A DNA stretch of 64,000 bases from Piezodorus guildinii (Eukaryota > Arthropoda > Insecta > Hemiptera > Pentatomidae): the NCBI GenBank assembly GCA_023052935.1, contig CM041292.1:26122954-26186953 (forward strand), given 5' to 3'. The position numbers were made by a program, and so were the translations under genes. Under the pieces are notes generated by a model. That model worked only from the letters and a program-made list of their open reading frames with translations, did no database searches and was not told the DNA's origin. Positions 42,797 to 55,439 of this stretch are shown here, one piece after another. Position 1 is the first letter of the stretch, and each line of letters starts with the position of its first letter.

Positions 42797-43289
42797 GCTT
42801 GTTACTCATTATTTTCGAAGATAGATAAAATAATTGATAGAGTTTTAGAATCAGGACACCGCTATTAATTATAAGACACAGAACCAATTGAAATTTCACC
42901 TATATATGCGACCTCAACTTAGTTATTTTTGAAGATGAATAAATACCAATAAATAAATGAAAGGATAAAAAAAATGAAGTTTTTAGTGCTATTCGATAGA
43001 GAATTTAATTTTCTACAAAACGAAAAATAATCATCGGCTTAGAAATATCAGAGATATGTCGTTTTGAAATCAGGAGTCATGATTGACAACTTTTCTTTAG
43101 ATTATTTATTGATTTACATATTAGTTAATTGCCTTTAAACAGCTTTATAAGCAGTTGTACCCTGATATAGTTATTTGGAAATAATGTGCGAAATGCATAT
43201 TTTAAATTTACTCTTCTAGTTATTTGAATAAAATGAGAAAAGTTGCCTCAAAATTCTATGTGGATCCTTGTCCTAAATATATTTTTTTT

Positions 43290-44200
43290 TTTATGAAACT
43301 TTCGGTACGTCGAGCTAGAGGGGTACCTTAATATGTGTACTAATATTAAGATTTTTCATGACTGCAACACTTCCCCTTGTTATATATTTCATATATAGGG
43401 AGATTATTTGATCATAATACGAAATATTCAAGATAATAATATCATTAAATCATAGATATGTACCTAATATTTAATCATATTAAACTGAACATCTTTGGAG
43501 GAAAATAGATTACTTTGAATCTTGACCAACAAAGCAACCTGAAGCTCGCTTAACTTAGAACCCAACTCTGACCACTCCAAGGTCTAATTTGGATAACTGT
43601 TGAAGGGGCTAATAGAATTTCAAGGGTTGCAATTTCTGTCCTTAAATTAAAAAAGTCAGCACCTGATAATGTTGCTATCATTGTACATAGATTCAAATGT
43701 CATTCCCAATATTAGACATTAAAAGATTACTCCCTCCTCCCCCCTCCCCTAATAATATAATATTTATTATGTGGATGTACAATTTAATTTTACATCATAT
43801 AATAAGTTTAATAAAGATCGTCGTAGCTTTTTTTTTGGGAGAAAAATCGAAAAAAATAAACATTGTATAAAGTGGATAATGTTACTTCCACTTACATGAA
43901 GTAAGGAAAAGTATTGCGATCGTGAAAATGTTTGAGTCCAAATAAATATCGTAAAAAAGGTCTCTGCGTATGTGGTCAGTCTGGCACGAAAAGAAAAACT
44001 CGCACGATACTGAGATTTCTTTCATATTTAAGACAACTATAAGCCCGATATATTATAGCAACTTTTTCATAAAAATTGGCGAACCAGAAGAGCCACATTA
44101 TACAATGCATTTTGCACCATTTTACTATTTTCTCCAACATTACTATAACTATACCCATGAAAACTTAATACTTTAACTAAATTACAATGTTTTAATAAAT
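43290..44200. mobile_element. H-family fragments, mixed orientation
   Basis: Minus-strand terminus at 43355-43405, minus-strand interior at 43770-43880, and plus-strand 5' part at 43887-44200 (AAGTATTGCGATCGTGAAAA, then TTTCATATTTAAGACAACTA). The space between (43410-43740) and the flank 42795-43290 hold nothing recognised. Frames at 43970-44176 are repeat-derived. Confidence 0.5.
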
Positions 44201-44429
44201 AGATTTTGGAATTATGCCCTTTGAAGCACAATCACCGAGTCGAGGTAGGATAAGTAAAACAAAGTAAACTAAATGTTAGGTTTAGCTAGTATAAGCTGTT
44301 AGCAAGTAGAGAGAGACTGCAAACACTGGATTCTCGCTACTGTTTATATTTAAGCTTCGCAATTGTGAGTGTAGCAGGCAGCTGGAAAGCTGTATTTAGC
44401 TGTGAAATATGGAACCTTCAACAAGGTTT

Positions 44430-44650
44430 ATATTAAACATAAGAGTTCATTCCATTTCGTTGAAGTTTCCATGAAAATTATAAAGAAGAAGATGGCCCAG
44501 AGACCTAACATAAGACATCGGAGTGCAACCAATGGGTAGTTTCTTCTCAGGACTACCATGTGTACTAATCATATATAAAGCCTTTTTACTTGTTGTATTT
44601 ATTTAATACAGTTGTAAATTTCTTTAAATAAATAAATTAAAAAAAACAAA
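44430..44650 (+). pseudogene. J3 jockey-type LINE 3' tail
   Basis: AAGATGGCCCAGAGACCTAA (end of ORF2), a weakened ACC-AATG-GGT hairpin, TTACTTGTTGTATTTATTTA and ACAGTTGTAAATTTC are in the same order as the 59.5 kb copy. Only the last few codons remain. 44200-44430 holds nothing recognised. Confidence 0.55.
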
Positions 44651-45057
44651 AAAAAATTATAAAGATATTCTACCCTTTTGCATTATTAATTTTACTGAAT
44701 AAATCACTTTTCACATTCAAATCTCAGCCGTTAAAATACAAAATACATAAAGAGTAACAATAACGAATAGCTAATGGAATAGTAAAAATAATGTTAATTT
44801 TTTTTTCTAAGATAGGAAGAAGCAAAAACTGAGAATTATTTTAGACTTGTGACCCGTCCCTGCTTCGCATATATGCAATTTGAATGCTCTGTTTAAAAAA
44901 ACACTGTTTGACCGATTAAGAGTTTATCGCCTTGGGTTTAGATATCGTAAGGAAAAGTGAACTTAGCAGGAAAATATGTTTAATTTATAACGTATATTTA
45001 TTATTATATTTGATCGTCGGTAGAAAAGAGAAAAATAAATTTGTCAATAAATCAAAA

Positions 45058-45341
45058 TTTTTTTTTCTCTGGCGCGACAGGCCCTGTAGGCCTTTGGCCG
45101 CGTGGTGTAATCTGCTGATAATATACTCACGATTCACGATGAGATTTTACAGAGTAGGGTCATCACTCCTTACGCCAAATTTTGTGAGTGACCACTATTT
45201 GGCTGACGGGTCTCACATACCCGGAGGAGAGACTGCGAGTGAATCCCTATTTGATTAAATCCTTATAAAAGGACTAGGATTCGAACTCATAACCTTTAAC
45301 ATGATAGACTAGCGCGCTAGCCACTCAGCCACGGGCTCCCC
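45058..45341 (-). mobile_element. S3 SINE, near full length
   Basis: Minus-strand head GGGGAGCCCGTGGCTGAGTG, GCTAGCGCGCTAGTC and GAGTTCGAATCCTAG (B box). The body has GGTATGTGAGACCCGTCAGC and ends CTACAGGGCCTGTCGCGCCA with an A tail at 45058-45066. The tRNA class of the head is serine/leucine-like at a guess. The plus frame 44932-45258 is a shadow. Confidence 0.8.
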
Positions 45342-46439
45342 AAAATATGATCAAATTATTATTTTAAAGTGAAACGTGGATTAGAGAAAATTTAATATTC
45401 CCATTTAACAAAAAAGTTTATTCTAATGTATGTTTTTAAAAACAAACAGAAATAACAAAGGTTTCTATTTTATTTGTTTTATCACAGTTTAATATTGAAT
45501 TGAATTATTTAAAACACAAATGTGTTATATGTTTAATTTAGTTTCCATTGGAATCTCATTTAGTTTACATTTATATAATAGGTAGTTTACAGTGGTACAA
45601 TTCGATATTTATTATTATTTATAACATTTTGCGTATTGTATGGAAGGATATAACTTGTGTGATACCGCACGTTGGCAACACTGAATCACCCCCTCAATAC
45701 AATATTATAAATAACATATGTTCATAAGTTTGTTATTTGTTATTGCTTATAACAACTTTTTATTAACTTGTACGACTAATTTTATTGCATATGAACATTT
45801 CTAAAAATTCCTTTTTAACCAACGATACAATTTGATAACGATACAACGAAAAACTGTATTTGAGGTACATTTTTTTGATGACGTGATTAAAAAAAAAAAA
45901 AGATTTTGTTTTACCTTCGTTTTACTAATAAACTTTAAAAAAGGAACTCCATACACAATAGAAATAAAAACGTATCAAAATCTGTCGATTGGTTAAAAAA
46001 GGAGCTCGCGTGAACCAAGAATAACCATCATTTTATACACAGAGATATTTTTAGACAGAAAACGGTTTTATAAAATCTGGTGTACAAATCACGCTACTTT
46101 TGCCGTCGAGTGGATGTTTAGTGTGCTTGTTTCGTAGTCGAAAACGGTGAGCAGCGTAATAAAAAAAAAAATAAAAAAATGAAATCCGTACAGAGGAAGA
46201 CTTCATTACTAAAATTTAATAATTATGTATTTAATTCAGTATAATGGAAGTTATATTCAAATTAATTTACATTATCAGAAAGAGAAAGAAGCGGAACAGA
46301 GATTGATACTTAGAATGAATGAGACCGTCTTGTCAGTTAGGAGTTCCGCCTCGACTGGCATTCCAATTCAACTTCGGCTGAGATTTGGAACTATTAAAGT
46401 GAATGCTGTTTCTCAACTTCAAACGATACTCTAGCTTCA
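45342..46439. other. No gene seen
   Basis: AT-rich. AAAATCTGGTGTACAAATCA at 46073 is a possible tiny H 3' trace. The frame 46225-46434 is not recognised. Confidence 0.4.
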
Positions 46440-47900
46440 GAGTTACTATAGCTCTTGTTTAATGTGCTACTACAAAGCCTGAAGGCATCGTACTTGTTAA
46501 GATCAAAGAGGCTGATCTATAATTTAACTCGTAAATCGTCTTATGGAAGGTATATGGGAAGAAGAGCACATGTGAAAAAATGGAACAGTGATATAATCTA
46601 TGTGATTCACAAGAAATGATTGTCTAGACAAAAGAGGAATCACTTTGCTGAGTATTGCTTATAAAATCCTCGCAAAGGTAATCTACAACCGGATTTCACT
46701 CAATTACAAAAGAGCAATTGGTGACTACCAATGTGGGTTTCGAAGAAATAGATCAACTATAGATCAGATATTCGCTCTTCGTCAGATAGATGAAAAGATA
46801 TGGGAATACATCACGGTGATATGATGGCTGTTTGTAGACTTTTGAGTAGCATATGATACGACGTACAGATCCATGGTGTATAAGGCAATAGAATGGACCA
46901 GAATACCTCCTAAACTAATAAAAAAATAACTCTGATAGAGATGACAATGAGAGACTCTAATTGTCACATAAGAATAAATGGATATAAATAAAGGCTATGG
47001 GTATAAATAATGGGCTAAGACGGATGGTGGGGGGCTCCTAGGCCCTAGCTCCTATGCAGTTCAACCTGGTTCTAGCCAAGGTTTTGAAAAGTGCGAAGTT
47101 AAATAGAAGTAGTGCAATCATGAACAAGTCACTGCGAATAATGGCTTATGCAGATGTGGTGATGATGGTGGGAAGAATAAAAAAAACGATTGAGGAGGCA
47201 TGTGTAGGTCTAACCGAGGAAGTAAGAAGGGCATGTTTTGAGGCCAATGTCGAGAAGATGTAGTTCTCGCCTTCCATTACCTCGAATCACTGATGATACT
47301 AGAACCCAACAGAATAGGAGATGTAAGGAAAGGATTCTGGCTGTTAACAGAGTATACTTGCACTAAGGACCCTGATAAGGAGTAATCTGCTTTTCCGTAC
47401 CACTAAGACTCATATGTACAAAATCCTAAAATACCAATGGTAATCTATGGTAGTGAAACTAATCTATGAGACAACCTTCTTACCAACATTGACATATGCC
47501 AGCGAATCCTGGGCTCTCACCACTAAACATAAAAGCTAAACTCAGGCTATAGAGATGCGCTATTTAAAGAAAGTAAACGATAAGACGAAGCGAGACAGAA
47601 TTTGAAATTCCACAATAAGATCTAACCTCGATGTAGGATATGCCAAGAATATTATTGAAGAAAATCAGCTAAGATGGTTCGGCCATGTCTCAAGAATGTC
47701 AGAGGATCAAGTGACTAGTGCGACGTATGAGTTAGAAACGGAAGTAAGGGAACCAAGAGAGACCTTAGAAGAACTGGGAAGTGGGGTTTAAGAAAAGGGA
47801 TTTTGTCTTGAGTTTATTAAGAGAGATATTGCATGAATAAAATCTCTGGATGAGCCTCTACACTTGACACACAGCTGTGGTGGTAGGAATGGAGGATAAA
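46440..47900 (+). pseudogene. RTE-like LINE ORF2 remnant
   Basis: With several stops and frame changes it reads RGITLLSIAYKILAKVIYNR, DYQCGFRRNRSTIDQIFALR, ITLIEMTMRDSNCHIRING, MAYADVVMM (RT box C, one aspartate lost from YADD), YASESWALTT and NQLRWFGHVSRMSED. This order of RT boxes followed by the RWFGHV tail is typical of RTE-like arthropod LINEs. Decayed and inactive. It ends near a purine-rich run and a (TA)n array at 47930-47974. Confidence 0.8.
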
Positions 47901-47921
47901 TGAGAAGAATGGAGAAAAAGA

Positions 47922-47978
<57 letters not shown>

Positions 47979-48257
47979 AAAACGTGATTACAAAAAATAA
48001 AGTTAAACTGCATGATTTCCAATTGATTAACGCAGACCTTAATGGTGGTTTTAAATATTTTTGTTAATTATCTCACGTAGAAATTTATGTTGAAGAAAAC
48101 TATTATAGTTTTCTTTCTTACCTCATTATTGTAAATAATAATTAATTAATGTTAATGTTAATTAATTAATGTTAACCCAGTCTCAGAAAAAAAATATTAT
48201 TTCCATTATTATTTAAAACATAGTGAATTGGACTACTTTTCTCCGGATTTCGATTTT

Positions 48258-48365
48258 TAACCCGGCTGTGGTAGAATAATTACTTATTATGTTTTGTTTT
48301 TTTCAGCTTCCTGACTGAGCGTGATTTCGGCCTAGTCACCTCTTTTGTGTTAGTAACAGTATGTA
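48258..48365 (+). mobile_element. S2 SINE fragment
   Basis: TTTTTAACCCGGCTGTGGTA (B-box region), ATAATTACTTATTATG, TGACTGAGCGTGATTTCGGC and GTAACAGTATG follow S2 order. The A-box half is missing. Confidence 0.5.
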
Positions 48366-49014
48366 TCTATATTTACTGAACCCATGATACTTCTGAAGTT
48401 ATAGGGGGACGAGAATACAACACAAACCATATGAATACCAGACATATTGCTCTATAAAACGAACAGCTTAAATAGATGGAAAAACGGTGTAATGAGAAGA
48501 TGTTATTTGGTAACATTAACTTGCTGGCTTAGTCCGCAAGTTAATGTCGTCATAACCCATATTCCATAATGTGCAAGCTAGGGTGAATAAATAAATATAA
48601 AAATGTTAATTTTTATTTTGTCTTTTTTTGTTCTTAATGATTTATTTTAAATAAATAAATATACATAAGCAAACTTTAGTTCTAATATTGATTCTGAAAA
48701 ATCAGCTGATGCGCTCGATGATAACAGTCATACGTTACATCGTCTCTCAGATTTTTGCTTTTTCAGTAGGAATTGGCTTGAATTTAGTCTGGAGAACATC
48801 ACTAGACCTCAGGAATACTACGGCAGTGAATATTGGAGAAATTTCGGTAAGCAAAGTTATAATTTACTTTGTACAATCACGAAAAAGTGAAAGGAGGGTC
48901 ACTGATCAGCTGATTGCCGCTAGCTCGGCAAGCTCGGGCTTGCTTTTCTTTAACTTATCTTTCTTTTATCTTTAATTCTTATCTCATTATTTATTATTAT
49001 TATTTTCTTAATCA

Positions 49015-50331
49015 ATGAGATATTTTCATCAAGGCATGTCCTCAAAGTCTGCAAGTAAAAGATCTAGATCTGCAGGTTCTAACTCGTCTCTCACAAAACA
49101 GAGACCCCGCCGTGAACAAAATAAAAAAATGATTCCACCAGCGACCGCGTCGGCTACCTCATTAGGATCTGAACCACAGCCCAGCACATCATCACAAGGA
49201 ACAATTGATGAATCCCCGTTTTTTACACCGAATCCATTTGAGATCCTCCAAAATGAAAAAGAAACCATGGAATCTTCTACTATCCCCAGGGAACCACTAC
49301 CTCCACCAATATTTGTTAAAAATATTAAAAATTTTAAACTGATGTGTGCGCATTTAAACAAAGTAACTGATCCTAATAGTTATTATTGTATAAGTAGAAC
49401 CAATGATACTAAAATATTTCCAACTACTGCTGAAACCTACAGAAAGATTGTAAAATATCTGACTGAGACCAAAGCTGACTTTCATACTTATCAGCTGCGC
49501 CAGGAGAGAGCATTAAGGGTCGTAATCAGAAACCTACATTCCTCAACACCCGTTGAAGCTATCAAAGAAGAACTGACAGAATTAGGATTCCAAGTGAGGC
49601 AAGTCACCAACGTTCTAAAAGATAAAAGTCCACTGCCTCTATTCTTCGTGGACTTGGAACCATCAGCAGGAGTAGAAAAAATCTATGACCTCAGTAGACT
49701 GTACTATACCCGTGTAAAAGTTGAAAAACCTTACACAAAGAAAGAAATAGTTCAGTGTCATAACTGTCAGGCAAATGGTCATACCAAAAGTTATTGCCAT
49801 CACATACCACGCTGTGTGAAATGCGGCGAACAGCATAAATCAGAAGAATGTACAAGATCAAGATCTACACCCGCTGTATGTGCTCTGTGCCTTAAGGACC
49901 ACCCGGCTAACTACAAGGGATGTGAAATCTACAAGAAACTCAGAACCAGATACCAAAAACCTCAGGATCCGAATGAAACAGCTATACCAATCAGAAGCAG
50001 AAGAGAACCATCTAAACTTGTAAATTCTAATGTGTCATTTGCCCACTTGCTTGGAGGTGGAAACCAGAGTCATGAAGTCGAGGCACTGCCGGAACAACTT
50101 TCTCCTCAACATTCTCAATCTATTGTACAACAATCTATCCCTCAAAGTTTACCTAATCTTCAAAAAACTACTCAACATCAAATTTCTCATATCCCTCCAC
50201 CATCAAATGTCACAGGTCTTACCAGTCTAATGACATCGTTCATCTCCGAAATCAAATCTCTTGTTATGCCGCTTATATCACTCCTTACAAATCTAGTATC
50301 AAATATAATTCCTGCCTTGAAAAATCCTTAA
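49015..50331 (+). CDS. J2 ORF1, intact gag-like RNA-binding protein
   Basis: 438 residues. Basic/serine-rich N-terminus (KRSRSAGSNSS, KQRPRREQNKK), proline-rich 60-105, a conserved central domain from FVKNIKNFKLM to VIRNLHSSTPVEAIKEEL, then three zinc knuckles from residue 248: CHNCQANGHTKSYC, CVKCGEQHKSEEC and CALCLKDHPANYKGC. The C-terminus is proline/glutamine-rich then hydrophobic (LISLLTNLVSNIIPALK). The arrangement is typical of jockey-clade ORF1, which binds its own RNA and forms particles. The stop TAA is followed at once by ATG of ORF2. Because it is intact while J1 ORF1 is broken, it shows what the J1 frame should look like. Confidence 0.9.
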   Translation: MRYFHQGMSSKSASKRSRSAGSNSSLTKQRPRREQNKKMIPPATASATSLGSEPQPSTSSQGTIDESPFFTPNPFEILQNEKETMESSTIPREPLPPPIFVKNIKNFKLMCAHLNKVTDPNSYYCISRTNDTKIFPTTAETYRKIVKYLTETKADFHTYQLRQERALRVVIRNLHSSTPVEAIKEELTELGFQVRQVTNVLKDKSPLPLFFVDLEPSAGVEKIYDLSRLYYTRVKVEKPYTKKEIVQCHNCQANGHTKSYCHHIPRCVKCGEQHKSEECTRSRSTPAVCALCLKDHPANYKGCEIYKKLRTRYQKPQDPNETAIPIRSRREPSKLVNSNVSFAHLLGGGNQSHEVEALPEQLSPQHSQSIVQQSIPQSLPNLQKTTQHQISHIPPPSNVTGLTSLMTSFISEIKSLVMPLISLLTNLVSNIIPALKNP

Positions 50332-52998
50332 ATGACTTCACCTAACTCCTTATCCATTCTCCTTTGGAATGCGAATGGTGTTAGAAATCATACTGACGAA
50401 CTGACAGCGTTGTTGCAAGACAAAACAATCGATGTTGCACTTATAACTGAAACAAGACTAACGACTAAACAGTACTTCAAAATACCGCAATACATGACAT
50501 ACCGTACTGACCACCCAGACGGCAAAGCCCATGCCGGTTCTGCTATCATTGTCCACCAATCCCTCTCTCATCATTTACTCCCACTTCCCACCTATGATTT
50601 CCTACAAGCCACAGCCATAGTAATCAAGACTTTTTCCTTTCCGGTAACCCTTACATCTGCATATTGCCCTCCTAAACATTCCATTTCCAATTCCGAATTT
50701 GTATCCTTCCTTGATTCCTTAGGAAATCGTTTCATTCTGGGTGCAGACTTAAACGCTAAGCATCAGCAGTGGGGTTCCAGAACCTCGAATTCTCGGGACG
50801 AAATTTGCTGTCTGCACTCAACTCCCGAAATTTTAATATCCTGCCTCCTGACTCCCCTACCTACTGGCCAACCGATCCTAACCGCAATCCTGACATCCTC
50901 GACTTCTTTATCCACAGCGGATTAGGCTCCCTCAACTTGTCTGTAACTCGCCTTGATGAAATATCCTCAGACCATAGTCCACTGATCCTAAAAGTATCTC
51001 TCACTCCAATTCCAAAACCCAATCCACAATCATTCATCCGAGGCCCTGTCAACTGGAACCTTTTACGCCAAATCCTGACCTATAATATTGACCTCAGAGT
51101 AACCCTCAAAACCCCAGATGACCTAGATAATTCCGTCTATTCCTTTACCATCGCCATCCAACAAGCTGTCTGGACTGCCTCCTCTCCTAAACACTCCAAT
51201 ATAAATCCTCACCCAAATCATTTCCCACAACATATTATAGACCTCATCCACACCAAACGCCGAGCAAGATCATTATGGCAGCGCACCCGACGCCCAACAG
51301 ATCGCCGCTCCTATAACTTCTATTGTAGACAATCGAAGAGGGAGTTGGCGACCTTCCGTTCCCAGTCCTTTAATTCCTACCTCTCCTCTCTGTCAGCTAG
51401 TGACAATTCCCTGTAGAATGTCACGAAAAAGATCCTAAAATACCATCATGTTTCCCATCCTCTCCGACGTGGTGATGACTCCTGGGCTGCGTCTGATGAA
51501 GATAAAGCCGAGGAATTCGCCACAAACCTCTCCAAAGTATTCACTCATCACCCGAAATCCCACATCAATCACACCGCAACAGTGAAAGACTTTCTTATGT
51601 TACCAATTCCACTTTCCCTACCTCCTAAAGCTATTAATCCCTCTGAGGTCAAATATCTTCTCCAAAAACTGACCCTCCGTAAATCTCCTGGACACGATCT
51701 CCTTACTCCCCAGATCCTCCGACAACTTCCGCAGAAAGCTATTATATTCTATACTTATATTTACAATTGCATCCTACGCACCACCTATTTTCCTCTGTTA
51801 TGGAAACATTCCACTATCATTCTTTTTCTAAAACCAGGCAAACCTTCCAACACCACTTCATCCTACAGGCCTATTAGTCTACTCCCCATCCTCTCAAAAA
51901 TCTTCGAAAGGCTTCTTCTTAAACGTATCCTAGCCATATCTCAAAATCTTCCTTCCCATCAGTTTGGATTCTTTCCTCAGCATTCCACAGTTCAACAGGG
52001 GCTCCGAGTTGTAGACCATATTTCCTCAGCTCTTGAATGCAAAGAGTATTGTTCTGGTGCGTTTCTGGACATTGCGCAAGCTTTTGACCGGGTATGGCAC
52101 ACTGGATTACTCTTCAAGCTGAAAACCCATTTACCCCAGTCTCTATACCTCATTCTCCGATCCTATCTCTCAAACCGTTCCTTCCGCGTTCACTGTGGTG
52201 TAGAATTTTCTAACCTTTATCCCGTTGAGGCCGGTGTTCCTCAAGGCAGCGTCTTGGGACCCGTCCTCTACATCCTTTACACTGCTGATATTCCTACACA
52301 TCCTGATACCTTTCTGGCAACTTTTGCAGACGACACCGCCATCCTATCATCCTGAAACAGCATCCTTAAACCTGCAAAGAAACCTTTCTCTTATCGAAGA
52401 CTGGTGTAATGCTTGGCGCATAAAGGTGAACGAAGCCAAATGCAAACACGTAACCTTCACTCTTCGACGAAACTCCTGTCCGCCAGTTTACTTCAATTCC
52501 ATTCCAATTCCTCCTTCAGATACAGTCCGGTATCTTGGCTTACTGTTAGACAAATGATTGACTTGGAACCCACATACAAGACTTAAAAGACAAGAACTCA
52601 ACCGACGATTCGGACAATTATACCGACTACTCAACAGAAAATCTGAACTTACAGTTGACAACTAATTATTAATCTACAGGACAATACTGAAGCCCATCTG
52701 GACCTACGGACTTAAACTGTGGGAGACAGCTAAACGTACTAACATCAAACGCATTCAATCCTTTCAATCCAAAGTCCTCCGTACAATAGTAAATGCTCCT
52801 TATTATGTTTCCAACTATACCTTGCACCACGACCTTAATGTTCCTTTTATTTCAGACCTAATTCCATCCAAATTTTCCAAATTCCACCAGAATCTCATTC
52901 ATCATCCTAATCCTCTAGCTCAATCCCTATCCAGCTCCACTCATCCATACAACCCACCTAGAAGGTTGAAACGGCAGTGGCCCCGCGACCTTTTGTAA
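50332..52998 (+). pseudogene. J2 ORF2, endonuclease-RT with several lesions
   Basis: Homologous to J1 ORF2. The endonuclease start is intact (LLWNANGVRNHTDEL, LITETRL, LGADLNAKHQQW). Lesions: a frameshift near 50797, a Trp-to-stop change at 51414, an 11-base deletion near 52351 at an ATCC repeat, and stops at 52555 and about 52663. RT boxes LRKSPGHDLLTP, SYRPISLLPILSK, HQFGFFPQHST, DIAQAFDRVWH, GVPQGSVLGP and FADDTAIL are still readable in 51582-52355. No active enzyme is expected. Confidence 0.9.
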
Positions 52999-53010
52999 AT
53001 ATATTGGAGT

Positions 53011-53026
53011 TCTAGCACTGGCTAGA
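53011..53026 (+). other. Conserved 3'UTR hairpin of J2
   Basis: TCTAGC-ACTG-GCTAGA, 12 bases after the ORF2 stop; counterpart of 25460-25475. Confidence 0.7.
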
Positions 53027-53309
53027 TTCTCCACTCAATGTGATGTATGTATGAGTGTGTGTATGTGTATATAAGTATAAGAGAATTCTTGACTTTACTG
53101 TATTGATTCATTATTGTGTATATATTTTATTGTAATTTTATGCTGTTTAAATATTGTATGAATGTAGTATGTATGATATCTTTCAGCACTACTATTGATG
53201 TCCAAATTGGGACAGATTGTAATTTTACTTAATAAAAATTGTTGTTGTTGAAAAAAAAAAAATATTGATTATGACTTGTTAAATAGTGAAAATATATTAT
53301 ATTATCCTT

Positions 53310-53420
53310 TTGAGATAATAGTCCTGCCAATGGGCAGTTCTCTTCATATTTTTTATCATACATCAGCATATTTACTTCTTGTATAATAATATACAGTTGT
53401 AAATTTCAATTAACTAATAA
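53310..53420 (+). mobile_element. J3 3'UTR fragment
   Basis: CTGCC-AATG-GGCAG hairpin (53334-53347), then CAGCATATTTACTTCTTGTA and ACAGTTGTAAATTTCAAT, as at 59637-59735. No coding part. Confidence 0.65.
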
Positions 53421-54439
53421 CAACTTTTGAGAAATTCAGTCCTTCCTTTTTTTATCTTCTTTTTTACCCTGAATTTTTGTTTTCTATCGTGTTTTACTTA
53501 AGGTAGAAGTTATTCTTAAAATAAAGACGAAATTGTGTCACAGTATTTCTGGAACAACTAATGACAGTGGAGGGCGAAGATAACGATCTCATTATCTTCA
53601 ATTGGGTTCCGGACGGTGAGCAAACTACCTTGATAAAAGCTCATAAAGTTTCCTTTGAAAACCTGATACAATTTTCACGACACCATTAGTTCGTCTGTTT
53701 AGTTTTTAACGCGAAAGCAATAATAACTGTTGAATTTACAGTCAATCGATTTAATGAGGTTGATAATAAAAGTAAATCACCATTTAATTTTTTTTTTTAT
53801 CACTCAATCAGGTATGACACGATTTATAAATTCTATGAGTTTCTTTAAAATAGATCGATTTCAGTTCCGTTTCCTAATCTCGGTTGTTATACGTTATAGA
53901 TTATTTAGACATTGCAGATATATAATGTAAATAAGAATGGTGTAAACATTCACGCATTTAAAAATATCTAGTACGTAATAATTAAATAGTTTCGTTTTTT
54001 TCTGACCATCAACAGGTAAGATTTGCGTTAAAATGCAACAAGGTATTATATATGCCAAAAAAGGTTATCAACTAAATTAAAAAATAAAAATGACTATAAC
54101 TAATCCAAGATTAGAAGTATTCCTGAAACGAGCCTAAAATGTCGACTTTTAAAATCGTTTATACACTTTTAAAATATATTTGATTACAATAAAATAATGG
54201 CGTTTATCATGATCTTTGTGTTGTTAACTATTCGAGAAAAATGCTCTTGAAAAAAATTTAATTGATTTTAATATTTATAAAAAAAATGTCTTAACGTTTT
54301 CTTCGTAAAAATAATATTTTTTGACTTATTCGCAGTTGAAAGTAACAGTTTTTCGACGAAAAAAGCGAAGGTTCTTAGAGAATAACTCGAAACATATGCA
54401 TTTTATCAAAAAATGCTGTAGAAAGTAAAATTGTAGATT
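53421..54439. other. No gene seen
   Basis: AT-rich. The frame 53730-53930 is not recognised. Confidence 0.4.
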
Positions 54440-55150
54440 TTATGAAAACAAACCATGGCCTCCAAGCCTTGCGACGACAGTAAAGAATTTCGGTCAGTAT
54501 TCTCTTATCGGAGGCATATCGTCAGCCATTCGGGCCAGATGGAGCGGTAGATATCAGGTTAACGATATAAATAGTATAGCTCGTTTTTTTTCGCCTTGTC
54601 ACAAGATAGCTGCAGAAATTTTTCGAAGTCTAAATTAACAGTGATTTGCGGCAAATATTGTTCTTTTTATCTCAGCTGCGGTTTCGTTGATGCAATTTAC
54701 CAAAAACCCCAAGTATAGAGATTTGTGAAACCTTCTCAAACTCGTATTTTCCAAAAGGAACCTATGAGCCTAATAATCTTGAAGCTTCAGCCGATATCAT
54801 GTGCTTGGTCTTAGATTCATTCACAACGAGTCTTGTGCGTATCGCCGCTTGCCTGGACCACTCCAAAATATCTATATCATACTCATATTTGCATCTGCAC
54901 CGATCTTTTAAATACAGTGCCTGTGGTTTGTACCTTAGAGTCTCTTACTGCTAGAGGCAATATAAAAGCCATATCACCATATAGCCAGGGCATTTCCTTG
55001 CCTCACACCTTTGGTCGATATAAACTCAGATGATCTATGACATTGCACTCGGACCACAGATTTGATGCTCGTCATGGTAAGCCTAATGAGTCTGATCAGT
55101 TTGGGCGGAACTGTCAGCTCTTGCAATGGTTTATATAGTTCCTTTGGCTC
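54440..55150 (-). pseudogene. RTE-like LINE ORF2 remnant
   Basis: The minus strand gives VEPKELYKPLQELTVPPKLI, TMTSIKSVVRVQ, TKGVRQGNALA (RT box B-like), VVNESKTKHMISAEASRL, and YLGFLVNCINETAAEIKRTI. Many stops and frame changes. Similar class to 46440-47900 but another segment and probably another subfamily. Confidence 0.7.
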
Positions 55151-55164
55151 AACGCCGTCATGTC

Positions 55165-55305
55165 TGACTTAAAATCAACAACCAATTGATCATTCAACCA
55201 ATAATTCTTTATCAATTTATTTTTATTTCCAAGTGTATTTAAAAAGTCTTATATTGATCTAAAAAAAGGAGGTAAGTGAAAGCATTGTGTTGTTCGCACC
55301 AAAAA
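55165..55305 (+). mobile_element. H-family 3' end
   Basis: CAATAATTCTTTATCAATTT, then AAAGGAGGTAAGTGAAAGCA and CGCACCAAAAATTTT. About 140 bases remain. Confidence 0.6.
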
Positions 55306-55439
55306 TTTTATAATATTAGTAATCTAACTCGAAATGTGTTTATTTGCCATTGTGCATTAGTTTTTGATTTTCTGTTCTTAAGAATATCTAGGGTTTTTTG
55401 ACTAACGTCTAACTTTCTGAAGGTTAGAAAACGCAGAGA

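Larger units (their letters stand above)
48694..53260 (+). mobile_element. J2: full-length jockey-type LINE, ORF2 broken
   Basis: 4.57 kb bounded by the 10-base AATATTGATT (48684-48693 and 53261-53270). 5'UTR 48694-49014, ORF1, ORF2, then a 260-base 3'UTR shorter than that of J1, and an A tail at 53251-53260. Its coding parts are clearly homologous to J1, but the 3'UTRs diverge strongly after the hairpin. Very short 3' relatives are at 6124 and 28161. Confidence 0.9.

Noticed and set aside
49029..49361. 110-codon minus-strand frame
   Set aside because: Shadow of J2 ORF1.
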